A stretch of DNA of 64,000 bases from Clostridium homopropionicum DSM 5847 (GTDB lineage: Bacteria > Bacillota > Clostridia > Clostridiales > Clostridiaceae). The translations under genes and the position numbers were made by a program. The notes beneath the pieces are model-generated. The model was not told the origin of the DNA and searched no databases. It saw only the letters and a program-made list of their open reading frames with translations. Of this stretch, positions 16,022 through 25,023 are shown one piece after another; within the stretch, counting starts at the first letter, position 1, and each line of letters starts with the position of its first letter. The stretch spans positions 186,001-250,000 of the forward strand of contig NZ_LHUR01000011.1 in assembly GCF_001263795.1 (NCBI RefSeq), read 5' to 3'.

Positions 16022-19000
16022 TTATTGAGCAGCTAATTTCTTGTAGCCTTCCAATCTTTCTTTTGCATCCTTTTCAGTTTTTGCAAATAACTCTTCAGCT
16101 ATTTCAGGTCTAGCCTTTAGAAGTGAAGAGTATCTTACTTCACCTAGAAGGAATTCTCTGAATGATAATGTTGGTTCCTTAGATTCGAATACAAAAGGAT
16201 TCTTTCCTTCTTCTTTTAATTGTGGATTGAATCTGTAAAGACCCCAATATCCTGCATCAACAGCTCTCTTACCTTCAAGCTGAGAACAAGCCATTCCAAC
16301 TTTTAATCCATGGTTTATACATGGAGCGTATGCAATGATTAATGATGGACCTGGATAAGCTTCTGCTTCTTTAATTGCTTTTAAAGTTTGATTCTTATCA
16401 GCACCCATAGATATTTGAGCTACATATACATATCCATAACTCATTGCCATCATACCTAAGTCTTTCTTCTTAGTATGTTTTCCACCTGCTGCAAATTTTG
16501 CGATAGCAGCTGTTGGAGTAGATTTTGAAGATTGACCACCTGTATTTGAATAAACTTCTGTGTCAAATACAAATACATTTACATCTTCACCAGATGCTAG
16601 AACGTGATCAAGTCCGCCATATCCAATATCATATGCCCAACCGTCTCCACCAAATATCCATTGTGATCTCTTTACTAAGAAATCTTTGTTGTCATATATT
16701 TCAGCTACTGTAGCATTTGAAGTTTTTTCATTTTCAATAGCTTTTATTAATTTTGCTGAAGCTGCTTTAGATTCTTCACCTAAGTCTTTATTATCATACC
16801 ATTCTTTTAACGCAGACTTAAGTTCATCACTAATATCACTTTCAATAGCTTCTAAAGCTAAATCAGCAAGTTTTTCTCTTGTTTGAGATGTTCCTAGAAC
16901 CATACCTAAACCATACTCAGCATTATCTTCGAATAATGAGTTAGCCCAAGCTGGACCTTTACCCTCTTTGTTTACAGTGTAAGGAGTTGCAGGTGCAGAA
17001 CCTCCCCAGATGGAAGTACATCCAGTAGCATTAGCTATCATCATTCTATCTCCGAATAATTGAGTTATAAGCTTAGCATAAGCTGCTTCTCCGCAACCTG
17101 CACAAGCACCATGGAACTCAAGAAGAGGTTTTTCAAATTGGCTTCCTTTTACTGTATATTTATTCATTGGATTTTCTTTTGCTGATAATTTTTCTGCATA
17201 ATCAAAATTCTCTTGTTCTTTAATTTGAGTTTCAGCAGGTTCCATTACTAAAGCTTTAGCAGGAGCTGGACATACATCAGCACAGTTTCCGCAGCCTGTA
17301 CAATCGTAAGCGCTTATAGTAATTCCATAATATAACTTATCAGCTGTCTTAACACCTTTAATATCTATAGCCTTAAAGCCTTCTGGTCTATTATTGTATT
17401 CTTCTTCATTTAATAAAGCTGGTCTTATTACAGCATGTGGACATACATATGAACATTGATTACATTGAATACAATTTTCCATTTTCCATTCTGGAATATT
17501 GATTGCAATTCCTCTCTTTTCGTATGCAGCTGTACCATTAGGGAATGTTCCATCTTCTCTTCCTGAGAAAGCACTAACTGGAAGCTCATCTCCCTTTTGT
17601 CTATTCATTGGCTCTAATATGTTTGAAATGAATTCTGGTACTTCTTTTGCTGCTTTTTCTGCATCTACTGCATTCTTCCAAGAATCAGGAACTTCTATCT
17701 TAACAAGAGCTTCGATACCCTTATCAATTGCAGCATTATTCATATTTACTATTTTTTCACCTTTTTTGCCATAAGAACTTACAACAGCATCTTTTAAGTA
17801 TTTTATTGCATCTTCAAGTGGAATTATATTTGCAAGTTTAAAGAATGCAGATTGCATTACCATATTAATTCTTCCACCAAGTCCTACTTCTTTTGCTATT
17901 TTAACAGCATCTAAAGTATAGAAATTAATATTGTGTTCTGCAATGTATCTCTTCATGTTAGCTGGTAAATTTTCTTCTAACTGATCTTTATCCCAGATAC
18001 AATTTAATAAGAAAGTTCCATTATCTCTTAAACCATCTAATACATCATACTTATATACATAAGATTGATTGTGACAAGCTACAAAGTGTGGTGATTGTAT
18101 TAGGTAAGGTGATTTAATTTGTGATTTACCAAATCTTAAGTGAGATATTGTAATACCACCTGATTTTTTAGAATCATATGCAAAATAAGCTTGAGCATAC
18201 ATGTCTGTATGATCTCCAATTATTTTAATAGCGCTCTTATTTGCTCCAACTGTACCGTCTGAGCCTAAGCCCCAGAACTTGCATTCAGTTGTTCCTTCAG
18301 CTGTAACATCCACTCCTTTAACACTTTCAAGAGAAGTGTTTGTTACGTCATCTATGATACCAATTGTGAAGTGATCCTTAGGTTCATCAGCTTTAAGATT
18401 TTCATATACTGCAACTATCTGTCCAGGCGTAGTATCCTTAGAACCTAATCCGTATCTTCCTCCAACTATAACTGGTTTTTCATTTACATCAAAGAATGCA
18501 TTTCTAACATCAAGGTAAAGTGGATCTCCAACAGCACCTGGTTCTTTAGTTCTGTCTAAAACAGCAATCTTCTTAACTGTTTTAGGTATGTGTTTCATAA
18601 AATGCTTTATTGAGAATGGTCTGAATAAATGAATTTTTAATAATCCAACCTTTTCTCCTTTTGCATTTAAGAAGTCAACTGCTTGTTCAATAGTTTCTCC
18701 AACTGAACCCATTGCAACTATTATTCTATCAGCATCTGCTGCCCCATAATAGTTAAATAAATCATAGTTTCTTCCAGTTAAATCGCTTATTTTTTTCATG
18801 TATTCTTCAACTATTTCTGGAAGTGCATTGTAATATTTATTAGCTGCTTCTCTAGCTTGGAAATATATATCAGGATTTTGTGCTGTACCTCTAGTTACTG
18901 GATGTTCAGGATTTAATGCTCTTGCTCTGAAAGCTTTAATTGCATCCATATCTACTAATTTTTTTAAATCTTCATAATCTAATAATTCTATCTTTTGAAC

Positions 19001-19534
19001 CTCATGTGAAGTTCTGAATCCATCAAAGAAATGAACGAATGGAACTCTTCCTTTTATTGAAGCTAAGTGTGCTACTGCACCAATATCCATTGATTCTTGT
19101 ACGCTTCCTGAAGCTAAAAGAGCGAAACCTGTTTGTCTAACAGCCATTACGTCTTGGTGATCTCCAAATATTGATAAAGCATGTGCAGCTAGCGCTCTTG
19201 CACTAACATGGAAAACAGATGGTAATAATTCTCCGGCAATTTTATACATATTAGGAATCATAAGCAATAAGCCTTGAGATGCAGTATATGTAGTAGTTAA
19301 TGCACCACTTTGAAGTGAACCATGAACTGCTCCTGCTGCTCCTGCTTCTGATTGCATTTCCATAACCTTAACAGTTTGTCCAAACATGTTTTTCTTTCCT
19401 TCAGCGCTCCATTGGTCAGTAAATTCTGCCATTGTAGATGAAGGTGTAATTGGATATATCGCTGCAACGTCGGTGAAAGCATATGACACATAAGCAGCAG
19501 CGTTATTTCCATCCATTGTCTTCATTTTTACCAT
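16022..19534 (-). CDS. nifJ: Pyruvate:ferredoxin (flavodoxin) oxidoreductase
   Basis: This homodimeric enzyme converts pyruvate and CoA to acetyl-CoA and CO2, reducing ferredoxin, the central step of clostridial fermentation. At 1170 aa it is the single-chain form with all domains fused. Visible are the pyruvate-binding N-terminal domain (ITPSSTMAEFTDQW), the gamma-like domain, a two-cluster ferredoxin domain (CIQCNQCSYVCPHA and CTGCGNCADVCPAPAKA), and the TPP domain (GACAGCGEAAY, GCTSIWGGSAPATPY, GGDGWAYDIGYGGLDH, EVYSNTGGQSSKSTP). The start ATG follows AGAAGG. A strong terminator lies downstream. Confidence 0.98.
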   Translation of the reverse strand: MVKMKTMDGNNAAAYVSYAFTDVAAIYPITPSSTMAEFTDQWSAEGKKNMFGQTVKVMEMQSEAGAAGAVHGSLQSGALTTTYTASQGLLLMIPNMYKIAGELLPSVFHVSARALAAHALSIFGDHQDVMAVRQTGFALLASGSVQESMDIGAVAHLASIKGRVPFVHFFDGFRTSHEVQKIELLDYEDLKKLVDMDAIKAFRARALNPEHPVTRGTAQNPDIYFQAREAANKYYNALPEIVEEYMKKISDLTGRNYDLFNYYGAADADRIIVAMGSVGETIEQAVDFLNAKGEKVGLLKIHLFRPFSIKHFMKHIPKTVKKIAVLDRTKEPGAVGDPLYLDVRNAFFDVNEKPVIVGGRYGLGSKDTTPGQIVAVYENLKADEPKDHFTIGIIDDVTNTSLESVKGVDVTAEGTTECKFWGLGSDGTVGANKSAIKIIGDHTDMYAQAYFAYDSKKSGGITISHLRFGKSQIKSPYLIQSPHFVACHNQSYVYKYDVLDGLRDNGTFLLNCIWDKDQLEENLPANMKRYIAEHNINFYTLDAVKIAKEVGLGGRINMVMQSAFFKLANIIPLEDAIKYLKDAVVSSYGKKGEKIVNMNNAAIDKGIEALVKIEVPDSWKNAVDAEKAAKEVPEFISNILEPMNRQKGDELPVSAFSGREDGTFPNGTAAYEKRGIAINIPEWKMENCIQCNQCSYVCPHAVIRPALLNEEEYNNRPEGFKAIDIKGVKTADKLYYGITISAYDCTGCGNCADVCPAPAKALVMEPAETQIKEQENFDYAEKLSAKENPMNKYTVKGSQFEKPLLEFHGACAGCGEAAYAKLITQLFGDRMMIANATGCTSIWGGSAPATPYTVNKEGKGPAWANSLFEDNAEYGLGMVLGTSQTREKLADLALEAIESDISDELKSALKEWYDNKDLGEESKAASAKLIKAIENEKTSNATVAEIYDNKDFLVKRSQWIFGGDGWAYDIGYGGLDHVLASGEDVNVFVFDTEVYSNTGGQSSKSTPTAAIAKFAAGGKHTKKKDLGMMAMSYGYVYVAQISMGADKNQTLKAIKEAEAYPGPSLIIAYAPCINHGLKVGMACSQLEGKRAVDAGYWGLYRFNPQLKEEGKNPFVFESKEPTLSFREFLLGEVRYSSLLKARPEIAEELFAKTEKDAKERLEGYKKLAAQ

Positions 19535-19715
19535 TTATAATACCTTCTTTCTATTAAATTTCACTTATTTTTGTAATAAGCCACAATAATTAACTTAGTG
19601 TTAATAATTACTACATAAAAGGTTTTATATTAATGCATAATATTTATTTTATATTACTATATCATACTTTTTACTAGTTGAAAACATATTCACTCAATGT
19701 TCCACGATTAAAAAT

Positions 19716-19789
19716 ATTCATATAATGGAAATAATTAAAATAGTACAAATATTCATATAATTTAAACTATTCAATTATTCGTATAATGG
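19716..19789. repeat. Three direct repeats of ATTC(A/G)TATAAT between glyA and nifJ
   Basis: Copies start at 19716, 19751 and 19777. The first and third continue with GG. The third overlaps the last codons of glyA. They lie about 180-250 bp upstream of the PFOR start codon. No intrinsic terminator separates the two genes. They may be binding sites or just AT-rich coincidence; function is unknown. Confidence 0.45.
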
Positions 19790-21010
19790 ATATCTATCAC
19801 AAATTTCTTTTACCATTTCTTTTGCTGCTGTTAAATCCTTATCTCTATTTTCAATTACATAATTAATTAGGTACGCTATTTTCTTCATTTCTTCTTCTTT
19901 GAAGCCTCTAGTAGTAACTGCTGGAGTACCTATTCTTATTCCACTTGTTACAAAAGGACTTTTTGTTTCAAAAGGAATTGTGTTTTTATTCACAGTAATT
20001 CCAACTTCATCAAGAAGTTTCTCAGCTTCTTTTCCTGTTATGTCTTTATTTGTTAAGTCTATTAACAATAGATGATTATCTGTTCCTCCAGAAACTAATC
20101 TGAAATTATATTTTTTTAATTCTTCTTCAAGAACCTTAGCGTTTTTTACCACCTGATTTATATAATTCTTATAGTCATCTTTTAATGCTTCTCCAAAGCA
20201 AACTGCCTTACCTGCTATAACATGTAATAATGGTCCACCTTGAATTCCTGGGAAAATAGCTTTATCTATAGCCTTAGCGTATTTTTCTTTGCATAGAATA
20301 GCTCCTCCTCTAGGACCTCTTAGAGTTTTATGAGTTGTAGTAGTTACAAAATCTGCCACTGGCACAGGTGATGGGTGTACTCCAGCTGCTACTAATCCTG
20401 CAATATGCGCTATATCAACCATTAAATATGCCCCTACTTCATCACAAATAGCTCTTAATTTATCAAAATCAATTACTCTTGGATAAGCACTTGCACCTGC
20501 AACAATCATCTTTGGTTTACATTCTAAAGCTATTTTTCTAACTTCATCATAATTAATTGTTTCTGTTTCCTTATCAACCCCATAAGAAACAAAGTTAAAA
20601 AGTATACCTGAAAAGTTTACTGGACTACCATGAGTCAAATGTCCACCATGGCTCAAATCCATTCCCATAATTGTGTCTCCAGCTTTTAAAACTGCTAAAT
20701 AAACAGCCATATTAGCTTGAGATCCAGCATGAGGTTGAACATTTGCATGTTCAGCTCCAAAGATTTTCTTTAGCCTCTCTATTGCTAAGTTTTCAACTTT
20801 ATCAACCTGTTCGCATCCACCATAATATCTTTTTCCCGGATAACCTTCTGCATACTTATTAGTAAGCTGAGACCCCATTGCTTCCATAACAGCCATACTT
20901 GTGAAATTTTCTGAAGCTATCAATTCAATATTGCTGTTTTGACGATTGTTTTCCAATTCCATGAACTCGAATAATTCCTGATCATTTTTTCTAAGATTAT
21001 CAAAATTCAA
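19775..21010 (-). CDS. glyA: Serine hydroxymethyltransferase
   Basis: GlyA interconverts serine and glycine with tetrahydrofolate and feeds one-carbon metabolism. The 411-residue protein is full length. Motifs include [50 protein letters not shown] and the PLP-lysine site [15 protein letters not shown]. The start codon is TTG, preceded by AAAGGAGGGG at 5 nt. It is divergent from the ThrE-like exporter genes at 21216, and a serine/threonine exporter beside a serine enzyme may be a meaningful pairing. Confidence 0.97.
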   Translation of the reverse strand: MNFDNLRKNDQELFEFMELENNRQNSNIELIASENFTSMAVMEAMGSQLTNKYAEGYPGKRYYGGCEQVDKVENLAIERLKKIFGAEHANVQPHAGSQANMAVYLAVLKAGDTIMGMDLSHGGHLTHGSPVNFSGILFNFVSYGVDKETETINYDEVRKIALECKPKMIVAGASAYPRVIDFDKLRAICDEVGAYLMVDIAHIAGLVAAGVHPSPVPVADFVTTTTHKTLRGPRGGAILCKEKYAKAIDKAIFPGIQGGPLLHVIAGKAVCFGEALKDDYKNYINQVVKNAKVLEEELKKYNFRLVSGGTDNHLLLIDLTNKDITGKEAEKLLDEVGITVNKNTIPFETKSPFVTSGIRIGTPAVTTRGFKEEEMKKIAYLINYVIENRDKDLTAAKEMVKEICDRYPLYE

Positions 21011-21162
21011 GTTAACCCCTCCTTTGTGTGTTTATTAAATTATAAAGTTTTATTTGCAAAATATCAATAAAATCTGTACATTTATATACTTTTTTTTAAT
21101 AAAGTTCGTATTTTACTGTAATTTATCAATTTCTAAGTTTAGATATTTTTCTAATAAAACTA

Positions 21163-21171
21163 TGATATAAT
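21163..21171 (+). promoter_or_regulatory. Extended -10 promoter for the ThrE-like pair
   Basis: TGATATAAT contains TG one base before a perfect TATAAT (21166-21171), 45 bp upstream of the start codon. There is no convincing -35. The same TATGATATAAT string occurs at the promoters of scfA (35400-35391, minus) and the PBP gene (49328-49338). Confidence 0.7.
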
Positions 21172-21215
21172 ATCCTTAGTTAAATTTTTTTGTTAAATTT
21201 AGAAAGGATTTTTCA

Positions 21216-21974
21216 ATGGATAGAAGCGAAAAAATACTTCATATTGCTGCTGAAGCAGGACGCATAATTCTTCAAAGTGGTGGCGAAACATATCGAGTAG
21301 AAGAAACAATGCTCCGAATTTGCTATGCTTTTAAATCAAAAAAAGCCGATAGTTTCGTTACTCCAACTGGTTTAATGATTTCTATTACCGATGAAAAAGA
21401 TAAAACAATTACTTTAGTAAAAAGAATTACACATCGAACAGTAAATTTAAACAAAATATCCCAAGTAAATAATCTATCAAGAGAGCTTACTCATTCCTCT
21501 CTGACAATTGATTTTGTAGAAAAAAAATTGGCAGAAATAGATGCTGATGAAGGATACAATGATAAGATTCTTATTATCTCCTCATCCTTATGTGCAGGTT
21601 TCTTCACTTTACAATTTGGAGGTACCTATAGGGATTTTTTTGTTTCATTATTTATTGGTTTAATAATAAAAGTTATATCCTTAGCATTAAATAATATAAA
21701 AATCAATGAATTTTTTATTAACTCTCTTGGAGGTGCCTTAGCAACATTTTTCGCATTAGTCTTTGTTAAGCTAGGTATAGGCCAAAATGAAGATAAAATA
21801 ATCATTGGTTCAATTATGCTTTTAGTTCCCGGTTTAATTATTACTAATGCTATAAGAGATACTATTGCCGGTGATTTAGTATCCGGAATTTCTAGGGCAA
21901 TTGAAGCAATTTTTATAGCAATTGCCATTGCAGTAGGCTCAGGAATAATAATTAAACTTTGGTCTTCATTTTAG
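21216..21974 (+). CDS. Threonine/serine exporter family protein, large subunit (YjjP-like)
   Basis: The 252-residue protein has the ThrE N-terminal domain: RIILQSGGETYRVEETMLRI and TPTGLMISITD, then VKRITHRTVNLNKI. About five hydrophobic segments fill residues 120-250, including the LVPGLIITNAIRDTIAGDLV motif. Together with the 146-aa protein downstream it reconstitutes the two halves of the single-chain ThrE exporter. In Escherichia coli the split YjjP/YjjB pair exports succinate, so the substrate here is uncertain. The start follows GAAAGGA. Confidence 0.9.
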   Translation: MDRSEKILHIAAEAGRIILQSGGETYRVEETMLRICYAFKSKKADSFVTPTGLMISITDEKDKTITLVKRITHRTVNLNKISQVNNLSRELTHSSLTIDFVEKKLAEIDADEGYNDKILIISSSLCAGFFTLQFGGTYRDFFVSLFIGLIIKVISLALNNIKINEFFINSLGGALATFFALVFVKLGIGQNEDKIIIGSIMLLVPGLIITNAIRDTIAGDLVSGISRAIEAIFIAIAIAVGSGIIIKLWSSF

Positions 21975-21987
21975 GAGGTATACAGCT

Positions 21988-22428
21988 ATGGTAATGAACT
22001 CTATATATGCCTTTCTTTCAAGTATTGGCTTTTCATATATTTTTAATATACGGGGTAAGAACATAATTTATGCATCACTGGGAGGAACTTTAGGATGGTT
22101 TATCAATATCCTATGTTTAAATTACAATGCATCTAAAATACTTTCATTATTTATTGCGTCATTAGCTATAAGCATTTACTCTGAAATAATGGCTAGAATT
22201 TTAAAAACTCCTGTTACTATTATTATGATCTGTTCTATAATTCCTTTAGTACCAGGTGCAGGTATGTACTACACTATGTATGAAATAACACAAGGTAATA
22301 TAAACAATTCATTAACCTTAGGTCTTGAAACTATTGGTAGTGCCGGTGCTATTGCAATTGCTACAGTTCTAGTAGCTTCCACTACCAAAGTAATTATTGC
22401 ATTAAAAAATGCTTCTCAAAAGAAATAG
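21988..22428 (+). CDS. Threonine/serine exporter family protein, small subunit (YjjB-like)
   Basis: A 146-residue membrane protein with four to five helices that matches the C-terminal half of ThrE (DUF3815). Recognisable segments are FNIRGKNIIYASLGGTLGWF and IIPLVPGAGMYYTMYEITQG. It begins 13 bp after its partner, with AGGAGG 9 nt before the ATG, so the two are co-transcribed and probably form one transporter. Its stop codon lies inside the hairpin shared with the convergent CsoR-type gene. Confidence 0.9.
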   Translation: MVMNSIYAFLSSIGFSYIFNIRGKNIIYASLGGTLGWFINILCLNYNASKILSLFIASLAISIYSEIMARILKTPVTIIMICSIIPLVPGAGMYYTMYEITQGNINNSLTLGLETIGSAGAIAIATVLVASTTKVIIALKNASQKK

Positions 22429-22453
22429 GCAATTATATTTTTATTGCCTATTT
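22423..22453. terminator. Bidirectional hairpin overlapping both convergent stop codons
   Basis: AAATAGGCAAT (22423-22433) and ATTGCCTATTT (22443-22453) are perfect 11-bp arms. The left arm contains the plus-strand TAG of the exporter gene and the right arm contains the minus-strand TAG of the CsoR-type gene. The T runs are short, but the geometry fits a shared terminator. Confidence 0.75.
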
Positions 22454-22717
22454 CATAAACATAGTTAATGTAGACAAAAGTTCATCAATTTTTGCCTCTT
22501 CTTCTATAGTAGCATCTTCTTTTATCATGCATTCTTGGGCAAAATTTTTTAATATTAAAGTCCCCACTTTATTAATAGCTGCTCTTACAGCAGCAATTTG
22601 CACAAGCACTTCTTTGCAGCAGGCATCATTATCCATCATCTTTTCAATCCCTTTTACCTGTCCTTCAATTCTTCTAAGTCTTACTTGTATATCTTTCTTT
22701 GAATCCCTTTGACTCAT
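22448..22717 (-). CDS. CsoR/RcnR-family (DUF156) metal- or sulfur-sensing repressor
   Basis: A small all-helical DNA-binding regulator, 89 aa from the ATG at 22717, which has AGGAG 7 nt upstream; the frame extends further to 22795 but without a ribosome site. The helix VRLRRIEGQVKGIEKMM is the family DNA-binding signature. The sensing cysteines are C34 (with C33 next to it) and C63, 29 residues apart as in copper CsoR. The residue four before C63, histidine in copper sensors, is phenylalanine (F59). Copper sensing by the usual Cys-His-Cys site is therefore unlikely; a thiol or persulfide sensor is possible. No transporter target gene lies beside it. Confidence 0.85.
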   Translation of the reverse strand: MSQRDSKKDIQVRLRRIEGQVKGIEKMMDNDACCKEVLVQIAAVRAAINKVGTLILKNFAQECMIKEDATIEEEAKIDELLSTLTMFMK

Positions 22718-22823
22718 AGCATTACTCCTATCTAAAAAAATCATACCCAGCCCCGGTATTTTTATTATTATAGCATTTATTTTTTCTATGTTCAATAATG
22801 AGGAACTGTTTATTTTGATGAGT

Positions 22824-22958
22824 AATATAAGAATTTTACGACGTAAAATTCTTAGTGACCAGTAACCAATTCCCAGTAACCAGTTTTATTAATCCTACTG
22901 GCAACTGGTCACTGGTTACTGGTTACTAAAGAAAAATGCGTCGCATTTTTCTTATATT
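22824..22958. repeat. Palindrome-bounded heptamer element, copy A
   Basis: The element is 135 bp. One end is a palindrome of AAGAATTTTACG, one base, CGTAAAATTCTT. The other is AAGAAAAATGCG, one base, CGCATTTTTCTT. Between them are AGTAACC-type heptamers in inverted orientation around TTTTATTAATCCT. Copy B (40110-40234) is the same element reversed, nearly identical but with one heptamer fewer. It has no open reading frame, so it is a non-autonomous or structural repeat. It lies in a 256-bp gap between the CsoR gene and the 6S RNA. Confidence 0.92.
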
Positions 22959-22973
22959 CCTAATTAGTTTTTC

Positions 22974-23169
22974 AAAAAAGAAATCCCACCATACCGTAGC
23001 ACGAGTAATAGTTGAACCTGTATTAAACAGGTGGGTATCTCCTTTTTACTTCACGTTCTTTAATAGGTTTCCCTAAAAAGCTTCATTTTATAAAAAGAGT
23101 CAGATTCCCTTTTAAAAAATTGTTGGGTCAATATGTACTCGTTATACTAATATGGCAGGAATATTTACT
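22974..23169 (-). ncRNA. ssrS: 6S RNA
   Basis: A minus-strand RNA of about 196 nt folds as 6S RNA, which mimics an open promoter and sequesters RNA polymerase. The closing stem pairs the region 23137-23166 with 22981-23006 (ACGAGT with ACTCGT, CCATA with TATGG, AAAT with ATTT). A central bubble follows, with the typical 3'-side hairpin ACCTGT/ACAGGT (23032-23016). The apical stem pairs ATCT-CTTTTTA with TAAAAAG-GAGAT (23105-23091 with 23048-23037). A TATAAT promoter lies just upstream, and the RNA ends in a T-rich run. It is directly downstream of aspS; I recall the Bacillus subtilis 6S-1 gene also lying next to aspS. Confidence 0.82.
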
Positions 23170-23176
23170 TATATAT

Positions 23177-23182
23177 ATTATA
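23177..23182 (-). promoter_or_regulatory. -10 box of the 6S RNA promoter
   Basis: TATAAT on the minus strand (23182-23177) places the first nucleotide near 23170-23168, which agrees with the 5' end of the predicted closing stem. The -35 region (TTATAT at 17 nt) is weak. The promoter lies 44-49 bp past the aspS stop codon. Confidence 0.6.
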
Positions 23183-23225
23183 CTACATTTGCAATAAAAT
23201 ATAATGATTTTAAAATAATTTTATA

Positions 23226-25004
23226 TTATTTTTCCTGGAAATTTATGTTCAATTCCATTAATTGCTTTTGATCAATAACATTTGGTGCCTCAGTTAATGG
23301 ACAGTAAGCATTTTGATTTTTAGGGAAAGCAATAACATCTTTAATATTCTCAGTTTCAGCTAAAAACATTACCATTCTATCAAATCCATAAGCTAATCCA
23401 CCATGAGGAGGAGGTCCAAATTTAAACGCATCTAATAAGAATCCAAATCTTTCCCAAGCACTTTCCTTTGTAAAACCTAGAACTTGGAACATTTTTTCTT
23501 GAAGACTAGTATCATGGATTCTTATACTTCCGCCTCCAAGTTCTTCTCCATTTAGCACTATATCATAGGCTTTCGCTCTAACTCTTCCAGGATCAGTTTC
23601 AAGGAATGGAATATCTTCATCCATTGGAGCAGTAAATGGATGATGTTCTGCTTGATATCTTTCTTCTTCTTCATTGTAAGACACTAATGGGAATTCAGTT
23701 ATCCAAACAAAGTTAAATTCTTTATTATCTTTTAAAAGTTCTAGTTTTTTAGCCATATCTAGTCTTAAAGCTCCTAAAGATTGAAGAACTACACTATTTT
23801 TATCTGCAACTATTAAGATTAAGTCTCCAAATTTAGCATCTATTTTATTAATAATTGCACCTATTTCTTCTTCTTTTAAAAACTTTGATATAGGTGACTT
23901 AATTTCACCTTCTTTATAAGCTATCCATGCTAAACCTTTAGCTTTAAAAGTTTTTACAAAGTCTGTGAGCTTATCTATTTGTTTTCTTCCCATATCTGCA
24001 GAGTTTGGAACACTTATAGCTCTTACGCTTCCACCATTCTCTAAAGCATCTTTGAATACTTTAAAATCACATTCTTTTACTATGTCACTAATATCAACAA
24101 TCTCCATGCCAAATCTTAAATCCGGCTTATCACTTCCATATTTATTCATAGCTTCACTATAAGGCATCCTTCTTATAGGAAGTTTTACACCCACATTTTT
24201 TACTTCTTTAAATATCTTTTGAATTAGTTTTTCATTTAAACTTATTATATCTTCCATATCTACAAAGGAAAGTTCCATATCTATTTGAGTAAATTCTGGC
24301 TGCCTATTAGCTCTTAAATCCTCATCTCTAAAACATTTAACAATTTGAAAATATTTATCATAACCAGATACCATTAATAACTGTTTAAACAATTGAGGTG
24401 ATTGAGGCAAAGCATAAAACATCCCTGGATAATTTCTACTAGGAACTACATAGTCTCTTGCACCTTCTGGTGTACTCTTAGTAAGCATAGGTGTTTCCAT
24501 TTCTAAGAATCCATTTTCATCCAAGAAATCCCTTACAATTTTAGCTGTTTTATGTCTTATTTTAAAAATCTTTTGCATATCTGGTCTTCTAAGATCAAGA
24601 TATCTGTATTTTAACCTTATCATCTCATCAGTATCTAAATTTTCTTTTATGTATATTGGTGGTGTTTCTGATTCTGAAAGAATTTTTATGCTTTCACCTT
24701 TCAATTCAATCATACCTGTAGGAATATTCTCATTTGGTGCTTCTCTTTTTACAACTTCTCCTTCAACAGCAACACAATACTCTGACTTTACTAAATCCGC
24801 TTTCTCAAAAGCTGCTTTATTTATACCTTCACCAAATACTACTTGAAGTATTCCCTCTCTATCTCTAAGATCTAAAAAAACAAGCCCTCCAAGATTTCTC
24901 TTTCTTTGAACCCATCCCATAACAACATGTTTTTGCCCAAGATGGCTTTCTCTAATCTCACCGCACATTATAGTCCTTTTAAGACCATTTAACGCTTCTC
25001 CCAC
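23226..25004 (-). CDS. aspS: Aspartyl-tRNA synthetase
   Basis: A class II synthetase of the bacterial type. It has the N-terminal OB-fold anticodon-binding domain (VMGWVQRKRNLGGLVFLDLR), motif 2 around QSPQLFKQLLMVSGYDKYF and CFRDEDLRANRQPEFTQIDM, the bacterial insertion domain at about residues 285-420, and motif 3 with GGLAYGFDRMVMFLAETENI. The frame runs up to 25031, inside the hemZ end, but AAAGGAGG lies 7 nt before a GTG at 25004. That start gives 592 aa, the usual length. The gene follows hemZ closely and the 6S RNA follows it. Confidence 0.96.
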   Translation of the reverse strand: MGEALNGLKRTIMCGEIRESHLGQKHVVMGWVQRKRNLGGLVFLDLRDREGILQVVFGEGINKAAFEKADLVKSEYCVAVEGEVVKREAPNENIPTGMIELKGESIKILSESETPPIYIKENLDTDEMIRLKYRYLDLRRPDMQKIFKIRHKTAKIVRDFLDENGFLEMETPMLTKSTPEGARDYVVPSRNYPGMFYALPQSPQLFKQLLMVSGYDKYFQIVKCFRDEDLRANRQPEFTQIDMELSFVDMEDIISLNEKLIQKIFKEVKNVGVKLPIRRMPYSEAMNKYGSDKPDLRFGMEIVDISDIVKECDFKVFKDALENGGSVRAISVPNSADMGRKQIDKLTDFVKTFKAKGLAWIAYKEGEIKSPISKFLKEEEIGAIINKIDAKFGDLILIVADKNSVVLQSLGALRLDMAKKLELLKDNKEFNFVWITEFPLVSYNEEEERYQAEHHPFTAPMDEDIPFLETDPGRVRAKAYDIVLNGEELGGGSIRIHDTSLQEKMFQVLGFTKESAWERFGFLLDAFKFGPPPHGGLAYGFDRMVMFLAETENIKDVIAFPKNQNAYCPLTEAPNVIDQKQLMELNINFQEK

Positions 25005-25023
25005 TTTTATTCCTCCTTTAATT

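Noticed and set aside
19590-19610. Possible Rex operator upstream of PFOR
   Set aside because: The sequence is TTAAC-N5-GTTAA, whereas Rex sites are TTGTTAA-N4-TTAACAA; half-site orientation does not match.
22824-22958. Intrinsic terminator downstream of 6S RNA
   Set aside because: The end palindromes could terminate transcription, but the same structure recurs at 40110 in another context, so it is classed as a repeat.
22981-23048. T-box-like GGTGGG sequence near aspS
   Set aside because: It lies downstream of aspS, lacks the conserved T-box sequence and specifier loop, and is fully explained by a 6S RNA fold.
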